From positions 6,786,253-6,850,252 of the forward strand of contig OZ012700.1 of the NCBI GenBank assembly GCA_963942565.1: a DNA stretch of 64,000 bases, written 5' to 3'. The stretch is from Maea johnstoni (taxonomy: Eukaryota > Annelida > Polychaeta > Spionida > Magelonidae). Within the stretch, counting starts at the first letter, position 1. Each line of letters opens with the position of its first letter. The position numbers and the translations under genes are program-made. The notes beneath the pieces were generated by a model, which had not been told where the DNA came from, did no database searches, and saw only the letters and a program-made list of their open reading frames with translations. This document shows positions 14,070 through 26,833 of this stretch, in pieces.

Positions 14070-14275
14070 AACCCCTATGCTGCTGGTGGCTTATTTGGCC
14101 AATACAAAATGATGCAAAATAACTGACAAATGACTGAAACCCTGGCACATGGGTACTCATCTGAGAGATCTCAGCAAGAGCTATATCTAATAAATACAGA
14201 TAAGACAGGGTTTAGATGGTTTTCAAAAATGTGCGCATACTTGAGCTTTGGACGAAACTAGCCTAAGCAGCTGAC
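14070..14275 (-). mobile_element. MITE family A copy, reversed
   Basis: It starts TTAACCCCTATGCTGCTGG and reads as the reverse complement of the copy at 12.5 kb. It lies about 120 bp from the previous copy in the opposite orientation, so the pair could fold into a hairpin. Confidence 0.75.
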
Positions 14276-14368
14276 TTTCTCAAATCCTTGCAATATTATC
14301 ACTTGGAGATAAATAAATCAAGTCAAATTTCATATTCCATACTTCAAAATAGTCACACTAGTAAATAT

Positions 14369-14545
<177 letters not shown>

Positions 14546-14843
14546 TGTGTGTGTGTGTGTGCTAGTGTTATTGAGAAATGTGGAAATGAATGGGAGGATG
14601 CACCAAGTCAATTATTGATGCCAGAGACTATGCCGCATATTCCCATTATACATATGGCTTCCTAGTCTGCAGTTCATGGAAAAAAAAACAATTCTTTGAT
14701 GCAGAAACTATGGGTAAAATATTTATGAAGGCTTTCACTGTTATCAAGTACACTTATAATGAGGTCACTATATGTCTGGCTAAGTGTACCTACACAATAA
14801 TCATAGAGATATAGCAAAAAGACCCCAATTAAACCCACCTTAA

Positions 14844-15054
14844 CCCATTTGTGCTTTAAAGATATCGGGGGAAAAGTTGCAATTGGATCCACGATACCTT
14901 CGAAAATAACTTTGGAAACAATAACGATTTTTTTTTTAATTGAAAGTTGTTGGTTAGTTTTCGATCATGATTTCTCCTAATATTTTCTGAAAACTGAGTC
15001 TGTTAATAGAATTTCCAAGAGTCTGGCAGTTTGGGCACTTCAAGCATAAATAGG
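14844..15054. mobile_element. MITE family B copy with TTAA flanks
   Basis: It begins CCCATTTGTGCTTTAAAG and ends AAGCATAAATAGG, with TTAA at 14,840-14,843 and 15,055-15,058. It carries the family's inner AAAATAACTTTGGAA and TTTTCTGAAAA blocks. A further family B-like piece (CTCCTTCAAATATTTTGTGAA) follows to about 15,250. Confidence 0.75.
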
Positions 15055-15656
15055 TTAAACACAGTCATGCCTTTAAGGCACAAAATGTCCAAACTATTTT
15101 GTAGAATGAAACATTTTTTGCAATATATTTGAAGAATAAATGTTGTTCCATATCCAAAGGACAACTCTCCTTCAAATATTTTGTGAACATATTTTTGATT
15201 CCAAAGGTTTTTCCAAATGTGTAATAGATGCAGACCTGTCATGGGGATTAATTTCAAGACATGAATAAAGTATTGTTGCTATTATCACAATTAGGGATCA
15301 GAGTAGGGGCTCAATTTAATTCAAGCAGGATGCAACACCCACACACACTGGCCCATGGCTGACCGCCCCAATTAAATCCTTCACATCTATTTGATTTTGA
15401 TTTCGCCATCCAAAATAATCAGTTAAAATGTTGTCAGTGTAAATTCCACTGTTTTTGTTCTGTTTCCTTTGATATAGATAGAAACACACATTAAATCATT
15501 GTTGGTAATCCACAATGGTGACACTATATTCCATCTAGTACTCAGCATTCACAGTCACAGCAGCCCTTCTATTATGGATACCCCTCTGTTGTGAACACTA
15601 AGGCTATTCTTGAGCTCTAGACACAAAGAATTAAGAACTCTCCAACTACTTTATTA

Positions 15657-15887
15657 TGCCTAAAAATGTAGTTTGTTTCCTGTGACCCTGCCCTAACAAG
15701 TTTCTATTCAAAAAAATCCCTACCCAAAAGTTTTTTTTCTGCCCTCCCAACTCCCAATCAATGTAAAACATGCATAAAACACACATTTTTAACCAAAAAA
15801 ATAATCAAAATCTTTTTTTTACCAACCTACCTACCCTATTTTTTTCTGACCATTACAGGAAACAAACTGTTTTTTTCAAGGCCTTAG
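15657..15887. mobile_element. MITE family C copy
   Basis: About 230 bp, with inverted ends TGCCTAAAAATGTAGTTTG ... CAAACTGTTTTTTTCAAGGCC. Inside are GTTTCCTGTGACCCTGCC and CCAACTCCCAATCAA. A second good copy lies at 17.8 kb and a broken one at 10.6 kb. Confidence 0.75.
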
Positions 15888-16023
15888 GACTAAGCTTGAG
15901 CTAGAATTCCCTATATACATTGCTTGGTCACGTACTGGTAGGAGTTGTGCCATTCCCAGGCTCAGGGATATGAGTCAGAAAGAGAGAACAGTCACCAGGG
16001 ATGGAAATTGATATCAACATAAA

Positions 16024-16241
16024 CCCATTCAGAGATCTCCTTACAAAGTATCTTTTGGACATATTGCACTTTTGAAAATAACTTAGGAATCAAAAACAAA
16101 TTGACAATATATATGAAGGAGAGTTGGGGGTCTGGTTCTAAACAGCGTTTCTCCTTCAAATACTTTCTGAAAATTGATCTCGTCAATAAGATATTACCAA
16201 AAGAGTTAAGAAGTTTTTTGGGCACCACAGTCATGAAAGGG
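16024..16241. mobile_element. MITE family B copy
   Basis: It runs from CCCATTCAGAG to CAGTCATGAAAGGG, followed by TTAA. The left flank is TAAA rather than TTAA, so one base has drifted. A plus-strand and a minus-strand open frame here are accidental. Confidence 0.75.
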
Positions 16242-16529
16242 TTAAGGCCTAGCATAAGTTCCATGCATGTACCAGCCACACTCATAGACACCAGCTCATG
16301 TTAACCTTTATGTAGCCTAGCTTCAAGGCTCTGTTCTGATTTTACTTTATTATCTATAAATGCCTGCACCTTTACTAGATAGGGACTTGTGGCCTACTGT
16401 TGGCCATTTAGTTCACACAATTGCCACACGAGGGAGATTAGTGTGATTATTTCCAACTGACCTCCTAGTATACCACAGTGCCATCTATCCACAAGGGAGG
16501 ACATTTAAATGAGGCCTGGGAGGCAGGCT

Positions 16530-16735
16530 AACCCTTATGATGCTGGTGGCTAATTTGGCCAATACAAAATGATGCAGAAAAACCTGAAAAATAACAGAAA
16601 CTCCTGGCACATGGGTACTCATCTGTGAGTACTCAGCGAGAGCTGTCCAATGAATACCAACATGACAGGGTTTAGATGGTTTTAAAAAATCTCAGCATTC
16701 CTGTGCTTAGGACAAAGTTAAGCCTTGGCATTTGA
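16530..16735 (-). mobile_element. MITE family A copy, reversed
   Basis: It begins TAACCCTTATGATGCTGG and ends GCATTTGAAGGGTCAAC, the reverse complement of the family. Ends are short inverted repeats. Confidence 0.8.
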
Positions 16736-17836
16736 AGGGTCAACTCCTTCAGGACTGTGGTAGCCCAAAACAGCCTGAAAATTTCGATATCTTTCGACCA
16801 ATAGCCTATTTCGGAAAAAATGGTTTGAGGAGAAATGTGATTTCAAGAGGAGGGAACCTAGAGATGGAAATCGATATCAACATTAAGGCCAAGCACAAGT
16901 ATCATGCATGCACCAACCAGGCTCATAAATAATTGTATTCGCTTGTTTTGAACCCATTGCCCAGGTACTTTAAATAGGGAATGGCTTAGTGAGTTTATAA
17001 TTTTCATGGTAATATACAATATCGATGTCCTTAACAATATCTTAACAATGCTTTTAACAATACTGCCTGCCTCTCAGAAACCTTACTTTTCTCATTAAGC
17101 TCTGTCAGCTTTAGGAATTTTGCTAATAAATAGTGAAATACCTTTGTGCAGATAGATCCAGGTTCATTTCATATCTTATATAATCTAAATCTTAATGATA
17201 TGACACTCTACTTTTTTGATATGATAATTTTTCCCATTCAATATCACTGTTTGGTTTTGTATTGAGTGCCAGTACTTATCTGTAATTTTCAAGTACACAA
17301 ATGTTCCTGTCATAGGTCATTGCAAACCTCTTAGGTAGAGGGCCATTCAACCTCTTAACATAATAGAAAACAGGCACCAAACGAAAGCATCCGAGGCCCA
17401 TGATGTTAATATGTTTAAACATATCAAACTTCTCCATAAGAGATATGCTTGTATTTGGTAATGCAATGTCAGTGAAAAATATGAGGACGGAAGCTAAAGA
17501 AAGAAGTCAAGTCTGTCTCTTATGGAATTTGGAATTTCAATTATCGTCACTATTTCTGCGGTATATATTCAGGTTATTTTGTAACTTGCCAGTTGAAGTA
17601 ATGGAGGAAAGCGTAGTATCTAGTGACGTCACACTGAGACTAGATTCAACGAGATTTGGTGTGTACAGGGCTTTTTGATGGGTCCTATGGTAATTGGTCT
17701 GTGGCAACCAATCCATGTTTTATTCATCTAAGGTTTTGATAACACTGTTGTAACTGGTGAACTCCTTTTATAAAATATTTAGAGGAGAAATGCAGGCCCT
17801 AAAACAACCTTACTCTCAAACCCTGCTAGAGGGATA
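16736..17836. other. Non-coding stretch
   Basis: No gene, satellite or named element is recognised. About 16,855-16,930 repeats a phrase also found at 16,000-16,020 (GATGGAAATCGATATCAACA), probably a worn duplicate. The open frames at 16,732 and 17,400 have no support. Confidence 0.4.
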
Positions 17837-18068
17837 AGGCCTAAAAAAAAGTTGTTTGTTTCCTGTTACCCTAACCTAACAAGTTTTTATACAAAAGAAA
17901 ATCCCTACCTAAAGTTTTTTCCACCCTCCCAACTCCCAATCAACGTAAAACATGCATAAAACACACATTTTTGACCAAGAAAATAATGCAATTTTTTTTT
18001 TTTACCGACCTACCTACCCTTTTTCTTCAGACCGTTACAGGAAACAAACAATTTCTTTTTTTAGGCCT
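17837..18068. mobile_element. MITE family C copy, best preserved
   Basis: Inverted ends AGGCCTAAAAAAAAGTTG and the complement ending TTTTTTTAGGCCT. The next inner parts, TTTGTTTCCTGT and ACAGGAAACAAA, also pair. 232 bp, no coding capacity. Confidence 0.85.
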
Positions 18069-18309
18069 GAATAGGTAAATGACAAAACTTTTAACTATAA
18101 AAACATGCTAAAGCCCACAGGCATTTAGTATAACATATGAACTCACCTACTTATGAAATGATCAATTGGCCCTAAGGCAAAGTGTGCTATGAAAACCTGG
18201 CCTCAATCCAAATTATCCTGTCAACATCGCAATTCAATCATTATTCAGGTCACTTGATCTTTTCAAGAGATTACAACAGGTGTATCTTATAGTACCTAGA
18301 CTAGAGCAG

Positions 18310-18618
18310 TGTCTTAGTCAGGATTTAGAAACTGGGTGCCTAAAATTTGCAGTTTTAAAATTTTGGGGCGTCCAAATTTTTAAGGGGGAGCACAATATAC
18401 TCAAATTTCAACCATAAACATGTATAAATTCATCAAAATAAGGCATGATATCATTAAACAATGTCATGGGGAATTATAAGGAGATGAAAAAATTCAATTA
18501 TAAGCTTGAGATTGTGATTTTTAGAAATTCCACACAAAAATATTTGGGTGTCCTGAGGGGTTCTTTTTAAGGGTTTGGGTGTCCAAAATAGCACCCAGAC
18601 GCCCTGCTGGCTAAGACC
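18310..18618. mobile_element. MITE family D copy
   Basis: About 310 bp with inverted ends GTCTTAGTCAGGATTT ... CCCTGCTGGCTAAGAC and inner pairs around GGGTGTCC. A second copy lies at 61.65-61.94 kb, and a half copy ends near 60,892 (AAAATCCTGGCTAAGAC). The superfamily is not assigned. Confidence 0.65.
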
Positions 18619-19322
18619 ATGGACTAGAGTATTCTTTCCCATCACAGTGCACATACTGTGATCCCAGAGAAGAGTGGCAGCCTCATTCGATATCCATTAA
18701 ACTAATAAACCTGCAGGGATGACCGATCCCTCAAAAAAAATATTACCATTTGTAAGGTTTGTCAGATTAATCAGACATGCCCCTTAATTGTTCATTCAAC
18801 CTCTTATTTTGATGATCGATTGCAATTTCATCATTACTTTTTTGAGAAATCAAAGTATTCTGACCAAGCCTATTGATCGATTTAAAGACTTCACTATAAA
18901 GGCTGCAACCGAGTAGCACTAGCTGTAACAAGTAAAACTAAGGGCTTCAAGTGATATTTGAGAGTTTCTCTGGAAATTTTTTGTCTCACTTTTTTATCGA
19001 TAACTAGGGGATTAAGAATATTTTTTTTAAATAATTGAAGGAGTGTTAATTGTTGGTAGACTTCACATTAACATTTTCCAACCATTTTCTTGCCAGAAAG
19101 ATCTCGCTAAAAATGTTAGCCTGCTTTTGGCTACTCAGAGTATTCATGGGTTAATATGTGTATCCAAGGCTAGCTGACAGCAAATGTGAACTTGATTTTT
19201 CAAGGACTTATTCAGTTCATTGATTCTGATGTCCAGTCATGATGCTCAAGTCTATGAAAGATATATGGTCAGTAGCTTCTGAAGGGGTTGGACAGGTAAC
19301 CACAAGCGAAATATTTTTGGGT
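18619..19322. other. Non-coding, with a worn MITE-B copy
   Basis: About 18,950-19,155 ends in ATTCATGGGTTAA and contains blocks like those of MITE family B (AATTGAAGGAG, GTTGGTAGA). The rest holds nothing recognisable. Confidence 0.45.
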
Positions 19323-20150
19323 GCCTTATTGTATTGTATTGTATTGTATATTTATTTGCCATAAATAAAATTTATGAAAGTACAGTACAAATAATAATCA
19401 AACTCTAACTGCTAACTTGATACACAAAGTGCTCGAGCTTTAGGCGAAGGATGGGTGGATGGCGCTAGCCCGTAACTGAGGGAGCCACCAGTCTTACAAT
19501 AAACACCCTTACATAAGAGAAACCGAAGGAGCATAGGAGGTGAAAGGCGCAAGAGGGAGCAGCCTTAGAATAGTGACGTTGTACCCACGCAGGGGGAGCC
19601 ACACATTCTTTAAAATGTAAACTAACTTAAAACTCCTGAGATTGGTTTGAATTAATAACTAGTACAGCGCGCCGGAGTGGCATTAAGCACCAGCAAAAAA
19701 TGTCGCACTGAGAATCAAAAAGAGCACTAATTAGGACAATCAAAAGCGCAAACATGCCAGTGAAGGGCCATAACAAGGTGTTAGCATTAATATGTGCTGA
19801 ATTTAACTATAAGAGGCGAAGGCGTAAACAAGAGGAAAAGGAAAAACAGCGAACTATGAAAGTCAAAAATTGCCATGAAGGCTAGGCCTTTTGATAAGCA
19901 GCAAAAAGTGGGTACCCGACAAGTAGTCTTAATGAAAAGTTAACTTAAATAGAGTAGTGACGTTGTACCCACGCAGGGGGAGCCACACATTCTATAAAGT
20001 CACACTACATGTCCAAACTGAGGACAGTAGTGAGCTTGCTAAATTAAATGCGAACAAACATAGGAAAAATAAGGGCTACCCAGAAAAAGGAAATAACCGC
20101 TTTACCTGTCCCATACAAGGTACTAAGGACACAAAACATAAATAGTGCTG
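19323..20150 (-). mobile_element. Probable LINE 3' end on the minus strand
   Basis: On the minus strand the sequence runs into AATAAATATACAATACAATACAAT, shown here as the plus-strand (TTGTA)n at 19,323-19,350. A pentamer tail after an AATAAA-like signal is typical of non-LTR retrotransposon 3' ends. A phrase of about 45 bp containing GTGACGTTGTACCCACGCAG occurs twice in direct orientation (about 19,572 and 19,955). No reverse transcriptase is seen, so the class is tentative. Confidence 0.4.
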
Positions 20151-20184
20151 ATGGGTTAGTAACTGCCTGTACAGGGGGCAACCC

Positions 20185-20302
20185 TTCCAATGCTAAGGCT
20201 ACTTTCATTCAAAGCACAAGGATGCAAAGATTTTTGAAAACCATCTAAACCCTGTCATGTTTGTATTCATTAGATAGCTCTCACTGAGTACTCTCAGTTT
20301 TC
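20185..20302 (+). mobile_element. MITE family A fragment
   Basis: It starts AACCCTTCCAATGCTAAGGC and matches the family through CTCACTGAGTACTCTCAG. Its second half is missing. Confidence 0.7.
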
Positions 20303-20457
20303 TGCCATATTGCGGCTAAGTTGATTACCATAGGACCCACTACAGAACTCTGTGCAAGGGTGATCGACATTCGTGGTAGAGAATTTAGTATCTAGAAGCG
20401 GTAGAATCCTTACAAGGCCGTGCCATATTTGGTCATTGTCAGACAACACATTAATCT

Positions 20458-20677
20458 TAACCCCTTCACTTCTGAAGTATACACATAATCTGACGCATAT
20501 GGAAATACGGCCAAATACCTTGATGAAAAAGGAATGTTTTGATAATTATTTCACGGAACGTCAATGTTACTCTTGCACTTGACAATCCCTCTTTAAACAT
20601 ATTCCAGATTTTACTCAATTTGATGAGATATGTTCTTGAAAAGACCATGATTGTTATCCAGCTGCAAAAGTGTTAAA
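20458..20677. mobile_element. Possible MITE family B copy
   Basis: It begins TTAACCCCTTCACTTCTG and ends GCAAAAGTGTTAAAC, the size and edge pattern of family B. Its interior is strongly diverged. Confidence 0.4.
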
Positions 20678-20876
20678 CACTCTGCTTTTGCCTTAGGTGT
20701 GGACAATTATAGATTGCAGTGAACCATAAAATTATGTGAAGAGGAAGTGATTTATTTACCATTAGATGTAGGAGTGCCTGGCAAATAATTACTATATTAG
20801 GGTTTGAGCGCTACATGTAGTGGTATTGATGAGAATGTTTGTTTCCTGTAACGATATCCCAAAAAATAGGATAGGT

Positions 20877-20995
20877 ATATATGTATATACATATATACAT
20901 ATGTATATATATATACATATATATACATACATATATATATATATATATACATATATATACATATATATATATATATATATTTATACATATATACA
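20877..20995. repeat. Impure (TA)n / (TACA)n microsatellite
   Basis: ATATATGTATATACATATAT patterns over about 120 bp. Open frames on both strands here are artefacts. Confidence 0.95.
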
Positions 20996-21640
20996 TGTGT
21001 GCGTGTGTAAGATTTTTTCTCTACTCTTTTGTAATAGTCAATCTGTGATTTATTGTAAAATGTTTGTATATAATACACAGCCCTTCAAGTAAGCACATGA
21101 TTTTGTGTATTGATATTATTTATGTAAATGGATTTGCAGGGATTGACCTTAATGGTAGGTTAGGGGCATTTGCCCTTGAAACATATGACTTTGCTACCAG
21201 ATAAGAAACTATAGGAATCAAGTTTGGGTAGGTAGGGCTGTCATTGATAAGAATTATTTATTGCCTCGATAATCAATGAAGTTATTACCGATACGCTACT
21301 TCAATTCCATTCAGCGAATCAAATTCAAAATGAGTGAAAACCAGCAATGTGGTCATGACTGATGAGGAATGGTCTCGGTTCGCATGTGGTGTGATTTTTA
21401 AGTCCTAGGAGCCAAATCTGCTCCTGCCTAAAATGTTATAAGGTCAATACCTGGCTTGAATTGCATATGCACTGAGGAAGCTGGTGAGACCAATAACCCA
21501 TAAACACTTGGGAGTGCTGAAGATCAAACAAATCCAAACTAGACACCATCTGTATGGTTACAGGAAGCACACAACTTCTAGGCTTAAATAAGTGCTGGTT
21601 CCTGCTAATCGTGCTAATGTTATTAATTCCTGGCATGAGG
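20996..21640. other. Non-coding stretch
   Basis: Nothing recognisable as a gene or element. It leads directly into the 55-bp satellite. Confidence 0.4.
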
Positions 21641-21644
21641 TATA

Positions 21645-23404
21645 ATGCATTACGTCTAAGCAGGAGAAATAGCAGTATTAATTCAAGCCATGCCGTCTAA
21701 TGCATAATGTCTAAACTAGAGAAATGGAAGTACTAATTCAAGTCACAAAGTTGAATTCATTATGTCTAAACTAGAGAAATGGAAGTACTAATTCATGTCA
21801 AAAAGTTGAATGCATTATGTCTAAACTAGAGAAATGGAAGTACTAATTCAAGTCAAAAAGTTGAATGCATTATGTCTAAACTAGAGAAATGGAAGTACTA
21901 ATTCATGTCAAAAAGTTGAATGCATTATGTCTAAACTAGAGAAATGGAAGTACTAATTCAAGTCAAAAAGTTGAATGCATTATGTCTAAACTAGAGAAAT
22001 GGAAGTACTAATTCATGTCAAAAAGTTGAATTCATTATGTCTAAACTAGAGAAATGGAAGTACTAATTCAAGTCAAAAAGTTGAATTCATTATGTCTAAA
22101 CTAGAGAAATGGAAGTACTAATTCAAGTCAAAAAGTTGAATGCATTATGTCTAAACTAGAGAAATGGAAGTACTAATTCATGTCAAAAAGTTGAATGCAT
22201 TATGTCTAAACTAGAGAAATGGAAGTACTAATTCAAGTCAAAAAGTTGAATTCATTATGTCTAAACTAGAGAAATGGAAGTACTAATTCAAGTAACAAAG
22301 TTGAATTCATTATGTCTAAACTAGAGAAAATTAAGTACTAATTCAAGTCACAAAGTTGAATGCATTATGTCTAAACTAGAAAAATGAATTCAAAGTAAAT
22401 TCCTGGCATGAGGTCTAATGCATTATGTCTAAACTAGAGAAATGGAAGTGCTAATTCAAGTCAAAAAGTTGAATTCATTATGTCTAAACTAGAGAAATGG
22501 AAGTGCTAATTCAAGTCAAAAAGTTGAATTCATTATGTCTAAACTAGAGAAATGGAAGTACTAATTCAAGTAACAAAGTTGAATTCATTATGTCTAAACT
22601 AGAGAAAATTAAGTACTAATTCAAGTCACAAAGTTGAATGCATTATGTCTAAACTAGAAAAATGAATTCAAAGTAAATTCCTGGCATGAGGTCTAATGCA
22701 TTATGTCTAAACTAGAGAAATGGAAGTACTAATTCAAGTCACAAAGTTGAATGCATTATGTCTAAACTAGAGAAATGGAAGTACTAATTCAAGTCACGAA
22801 GTTGAATGCATTATGTCTAAACTAGAGAAATGGAAGTACTAATTCAAGTCAAAAAGTTGAATTCATTATGTCTAAACTAGAGAACTGGAAGTACTAATTC
22901 AAGTCACGAAGTTGAATTCATTATGTCTAAACTAGAGAAATGGAAGTACTAATTCAAGTCACAAAGTTGAATGCTTTATGTCTAAACTAGAAAAATGAAT
23001 TCAAAGTAAATTCCTGGCATGAGGTCCAATGCATTATGTCTAAACTAGAGAAATGGAAGTACTGATTGAAGTCACAAAGTTGAATTCATTATGTCTAAAC
23101 TAGAGAAATGGAAGTACTGATTCAAGTCACAAAGTTGAATGCTTTATGTCTAAACTAGAAAAATGAATTCAAAGTAAATTCCTGGCATGAGGTCTAATGC
23201 ATAATGTCTAAACTAGAGAAATGGAAGTACTGATTGAAATCACAAAGATGAATTCATTATGTCTAAACTAGAGAAATGGAAGTACTGATTCAAGTCACAA
23301 AGTTGAATTCATTATGTCTAAACTAGAGAAATGGAAGTACTAATTGAAATCACAAAGTTGAATGCATTATGTCTAAACTAGAAGAATGAAAGTTTCCTAG
23401 CATG
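21645..23404. repeat. 55-bp tandem satellite, about 32 copies
   Basis: A unit with TATGTCTAAACTAGAGAAAT recurs every 55 bp (for example 21,761 and 21,816). A longer-range pattern is superposed: several times the run is broken by an irregular unit carrying AAAAATGAATTCAAAGTAAA followed by TTCCTGGCATGAGGTCTAA (about 22,380, 22,660, 22,995 and 23,160), which implies block duplication. A last isolated unit lies after the hAT-like insertion, at about 23,921-23,945. Confidence 0.96.
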
Positions 23405-23426
23405 AGGTCTATAAATACATTATGTC

Positions 23427-23919
23427 TAGTGTTCGGAATCGGTCACAATTTTCAAGATCGATCATCGGTCCATCTGAACGACCGATGACCGATTAATAAT
23501 CGAAGTTGTGTACATGGTTTTCCGTGTCGCCATTGCTGTTTACTTTAGTCATAAGGTACCGTGACACCTAGCGGTATCAACACACACTAGCGTAATTGCA
23601 TCATGCGCATTTGCGCTATGGTGTGCCGTTAACCACAACAACAATGGCCGCATCGTAACATCGCCTCGGCACACTCAGAGAGGTGGATCTGGAGCGGTCC
23701 AGCAGTGTTTCCTCTTTGGTGGGGCAATAAATAAGTAACTAAACTTTTCTTCTCAGATTTTCTGACAGGCAGGACTACCGAAAGTCCAGTTATTTCTTTG
23801 AATAGAATTTTTATCCATTTTCGTTTTTTTGTTCGAACATGTGAAATTGCGTTTGATCATCATAATCGGAGCCACAAACGAACGCTGTTCGGCTTGTTCG
23901 AACAATCGGACGAACACTA
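23427..23919. mobile_element. hAT-like MITE at the distal end of the 55-bp satellite
   Basis: 493 bp with inverted ends TAGTGTTCG ... CGAACACTA, flanked by the 8-bp duplication ATTATGTC (23,419-23,426 and 23,920-23,927). That octamer is part of the satellite unit, so the element landed in a satellite copy. Inside are GATCGATCATCGGTC-type repeats near the left end and TTGTTCGAACAA near the right. There is no transposase. The 8-bp duplication and short ends fit the hAT superfamily. Confidence 0.88.
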
Positions 23920-23927
23920 ATTATGTC

Positions 23928-24879
23928 TAAACTAGAGAAAGGAAGTGAAGTAAGAGCTGGGTTCATCTAGCATGCCTTACAAGTTAATCACTAGTATTAG
24001 CCCTAACCTAGCTACTAGGCGAAACTGTGGTTAACTTTATTTTACATGAATTTATGCCTGCATTTAGGCCTACACGAAGGCTTGTGGCCTACTGTTTGCC
24101 GTTTAGTTCTCAAAAGTGCCACTTGAGGGGGTTGTACTGGCAGTAACATATTTCTAACTTCCTAGCATATTGCAGTGCCATCAATCCACAAGGGATGACA
24201 TCTAAATATGGTCTGGGGGGAAAGGCTACATTCAACCGCTGAGTAGTGTTTTTGGGTCTACCATTTTTATCTTTTCTATTTGTGAACCTTTGGACATTGG
24301 TGCCATCATAGTATAAATAAACCTACAACATGTTATCAAAGCTGCATACCAAACAGCTCACTACAGTCTGCCTTGATCAGTATGGTGATAAGTGATAACT
24401 CTAAGTATGTAGGTAACCCTAAGTATGATTTTGCATCATTCACCTCTTCTAAAATAGCACCCGATGTCCCGATCTGGTAAATATTCCTTTAACCCTCCCA
24501 ATGCTGAGGCTACTTTTTTCAGAACCCTTTGCATTGGGGAGGGGGGATCCTGGTCGAATTAGTAGTTGATAGGTATACACTTCGTTAAATACATTCACAT
24601 TTTATCCTTTTTATCTGTGAAGGAAAAATAGCAGGGGAATGATTTAATGTTACTGGCAAACTCTGGTAGGGTCATACTCATGTGCCCTTCATAAACATTA
24701 ATGAACACCTGTCAGAACAGGTGCACATGTCGACCAAGCTCTCCTACCTGCATGTGTTGCTTTATCATGATAATTCAATAAACACAGGCCTGGCTGACGG
24801 TCAAAGCTGCTGGTCATTGTATAACCATAAGAGATGTCTTCACTGAAAACATGATCGAGTCTGAAGGCAGAGCATATAT
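23928..24879. other. Non-coding stretch
   Basis: About 24,491-24,530 is a small MITE-A piece (AACCCTCCCAATGCTGAGGC). About 24,060-24,215 resembles 16,370-16,520 (GCCTGCA ... TTGTGGCCTACTGTT, CAAGGG), an unclassified dispersed repeat. No gene. Confidence 0.45.
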
Positions 24880-25240
<361 letters not shown>

Positions 25241-25243
<3 letters not shown>

Positions 25244-26640
25244 CTCTATATGACACACATGGGAAGTATTCGCCTGAGAAGTCGAGACACCGTCAATAGT
25301 CCATTCATACTTGATACACTCACCTGAGTTGTTTAACGACAGGTAAAAAACCCGTCTTCATTCAGCTCTATTCGGACACGCCTGAAAACATGGTAGTTTA
25401 CTTAAATTCACCCTGGTCTTGTTGGAGGCAGACCGAATCACTAGTCTGCGTTGTCTCAATTGAGTTGTACAGGCGTGTTCTTGTTCGAGGTAAAGTTTTT
25501 GAAGGTAGGAACCAATAAGAGCGGCGGCGAATATAAAGTCGACATGATATGACCCGAGGGAGGGTGACTACACCGACAGACTCGTAGCCGTACTATATGG
25601 TTTCGAGCGAACTGTCATCCTGTTAACTCGGCCCGGCCGAGGCGCCCTTCCAACGTACCGACATCTCTCACATTTCACTGTTCAAGTTTACCATATAACC
25701 CTAAGCAGTATCCAATGCATACTTACTTCATAAAGTCCGTTGTATACTCCTTATCGCGGTTCCTGTCTCCTGATGGTAACACAGGTGCTTAGTTTATTCC
25801 GACCCGCTTCCGTCCTAGTCAGGACTTCACGCAAACCTAAAACTGGTAATGGGCATAGCTGAACCTCCACTTTGTACCACTTCGGTTGTTTTACAAGGGC
25901 AATATGGATTATTAGCACTGATGGGTATGGTCCTTGTTCTATATATCACCGGTATACGCAGGTATTCACCCTCTGTACCCTTATTTCACTGAGACAGACT
26001 CCTACACAGGTGTGACATCCTCGAAGATTGGAATAATCGATGTGTTCCGATGATGATTGATAATGCGCATGACAATTGAAAACACCGATTGAGTTATTCT
26101 CATGAACAGCAGGTGGCAGCAGTGTACGCACAGGTATGAAGGGCTAATGTATGGCAAGCCAAAGTTGAACATTCCCTGTAAAACTCCCATTTCCGAAAAC
26201 TTCTTTCAGGAAAATATTTTTCTTATCAGAGAAAAATCACGTTTGAAAATGGTTCGTTCAGTGAACTCCTTCATTCGGACAACCTTTCGTTCAGTAACTC
26301 ATATAATAACCTGTTCGGTATAATTTTTCATTTAGCAAAAAATAAATACCCTAGTAAAATGAGCATTCTGTTAACAAATTCGAAGAGTAAAAAAACATTC
26401 AAAATGATAGAAAATCATTCATTAAAAAAATGTTCTGTAGAAATCATTTAGTAAAAGTTTTGTTTGATAAAAAGTTTCGATCACTAGAAAGATTCTGCAA
26501 GTCATGCCTTTTCTTAATTAGTTTTATAAAGGGGGTGCCTTACTTAGCTTTGAGTAATGTCCACCTACATGGACCTTCAGGTAAATTGTTGTTAAGATGT
26601 GTTTTACTTCTTCCTGCCAGAAGCTAGATTTTTTATCTTA
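25241..26640. other. Non-repetitive stretch with a G+C-richer part
   Basis: About 25,490-25,700 is richer in G+C and CpG than its surroundings and contains AATATAAAGTCGAC at 25,530. It could be a promoter region, but I find no exon that starts from it. The small open frames at 25.9-26.6 kb have no recognised domain. Confidence 0.3.
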
Positions 26641-26833
26641 ATTTCTTAAAGGGGCACAAAACCGTGAAATATATACCAGCTTATATAAAAGGAAATACAC
26701 TTTTTAAGCAATCAATCATAAAGACTCAATCCAATTAGGTCCCATGGGGCAGGTATCACACATCATGCTGCTGCCAGGATGTCACATACAGTACTTTGTG
26801 AGAATAAATGGATGAAGGCACATCGGCACACAA

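Noticed and set aside
25530-25545. TATAAA in a G+C-richer region as a promoter
   Set aside because: No exon or transcript start can be tied to it. It is mentioned only as a possibility in the region entry.
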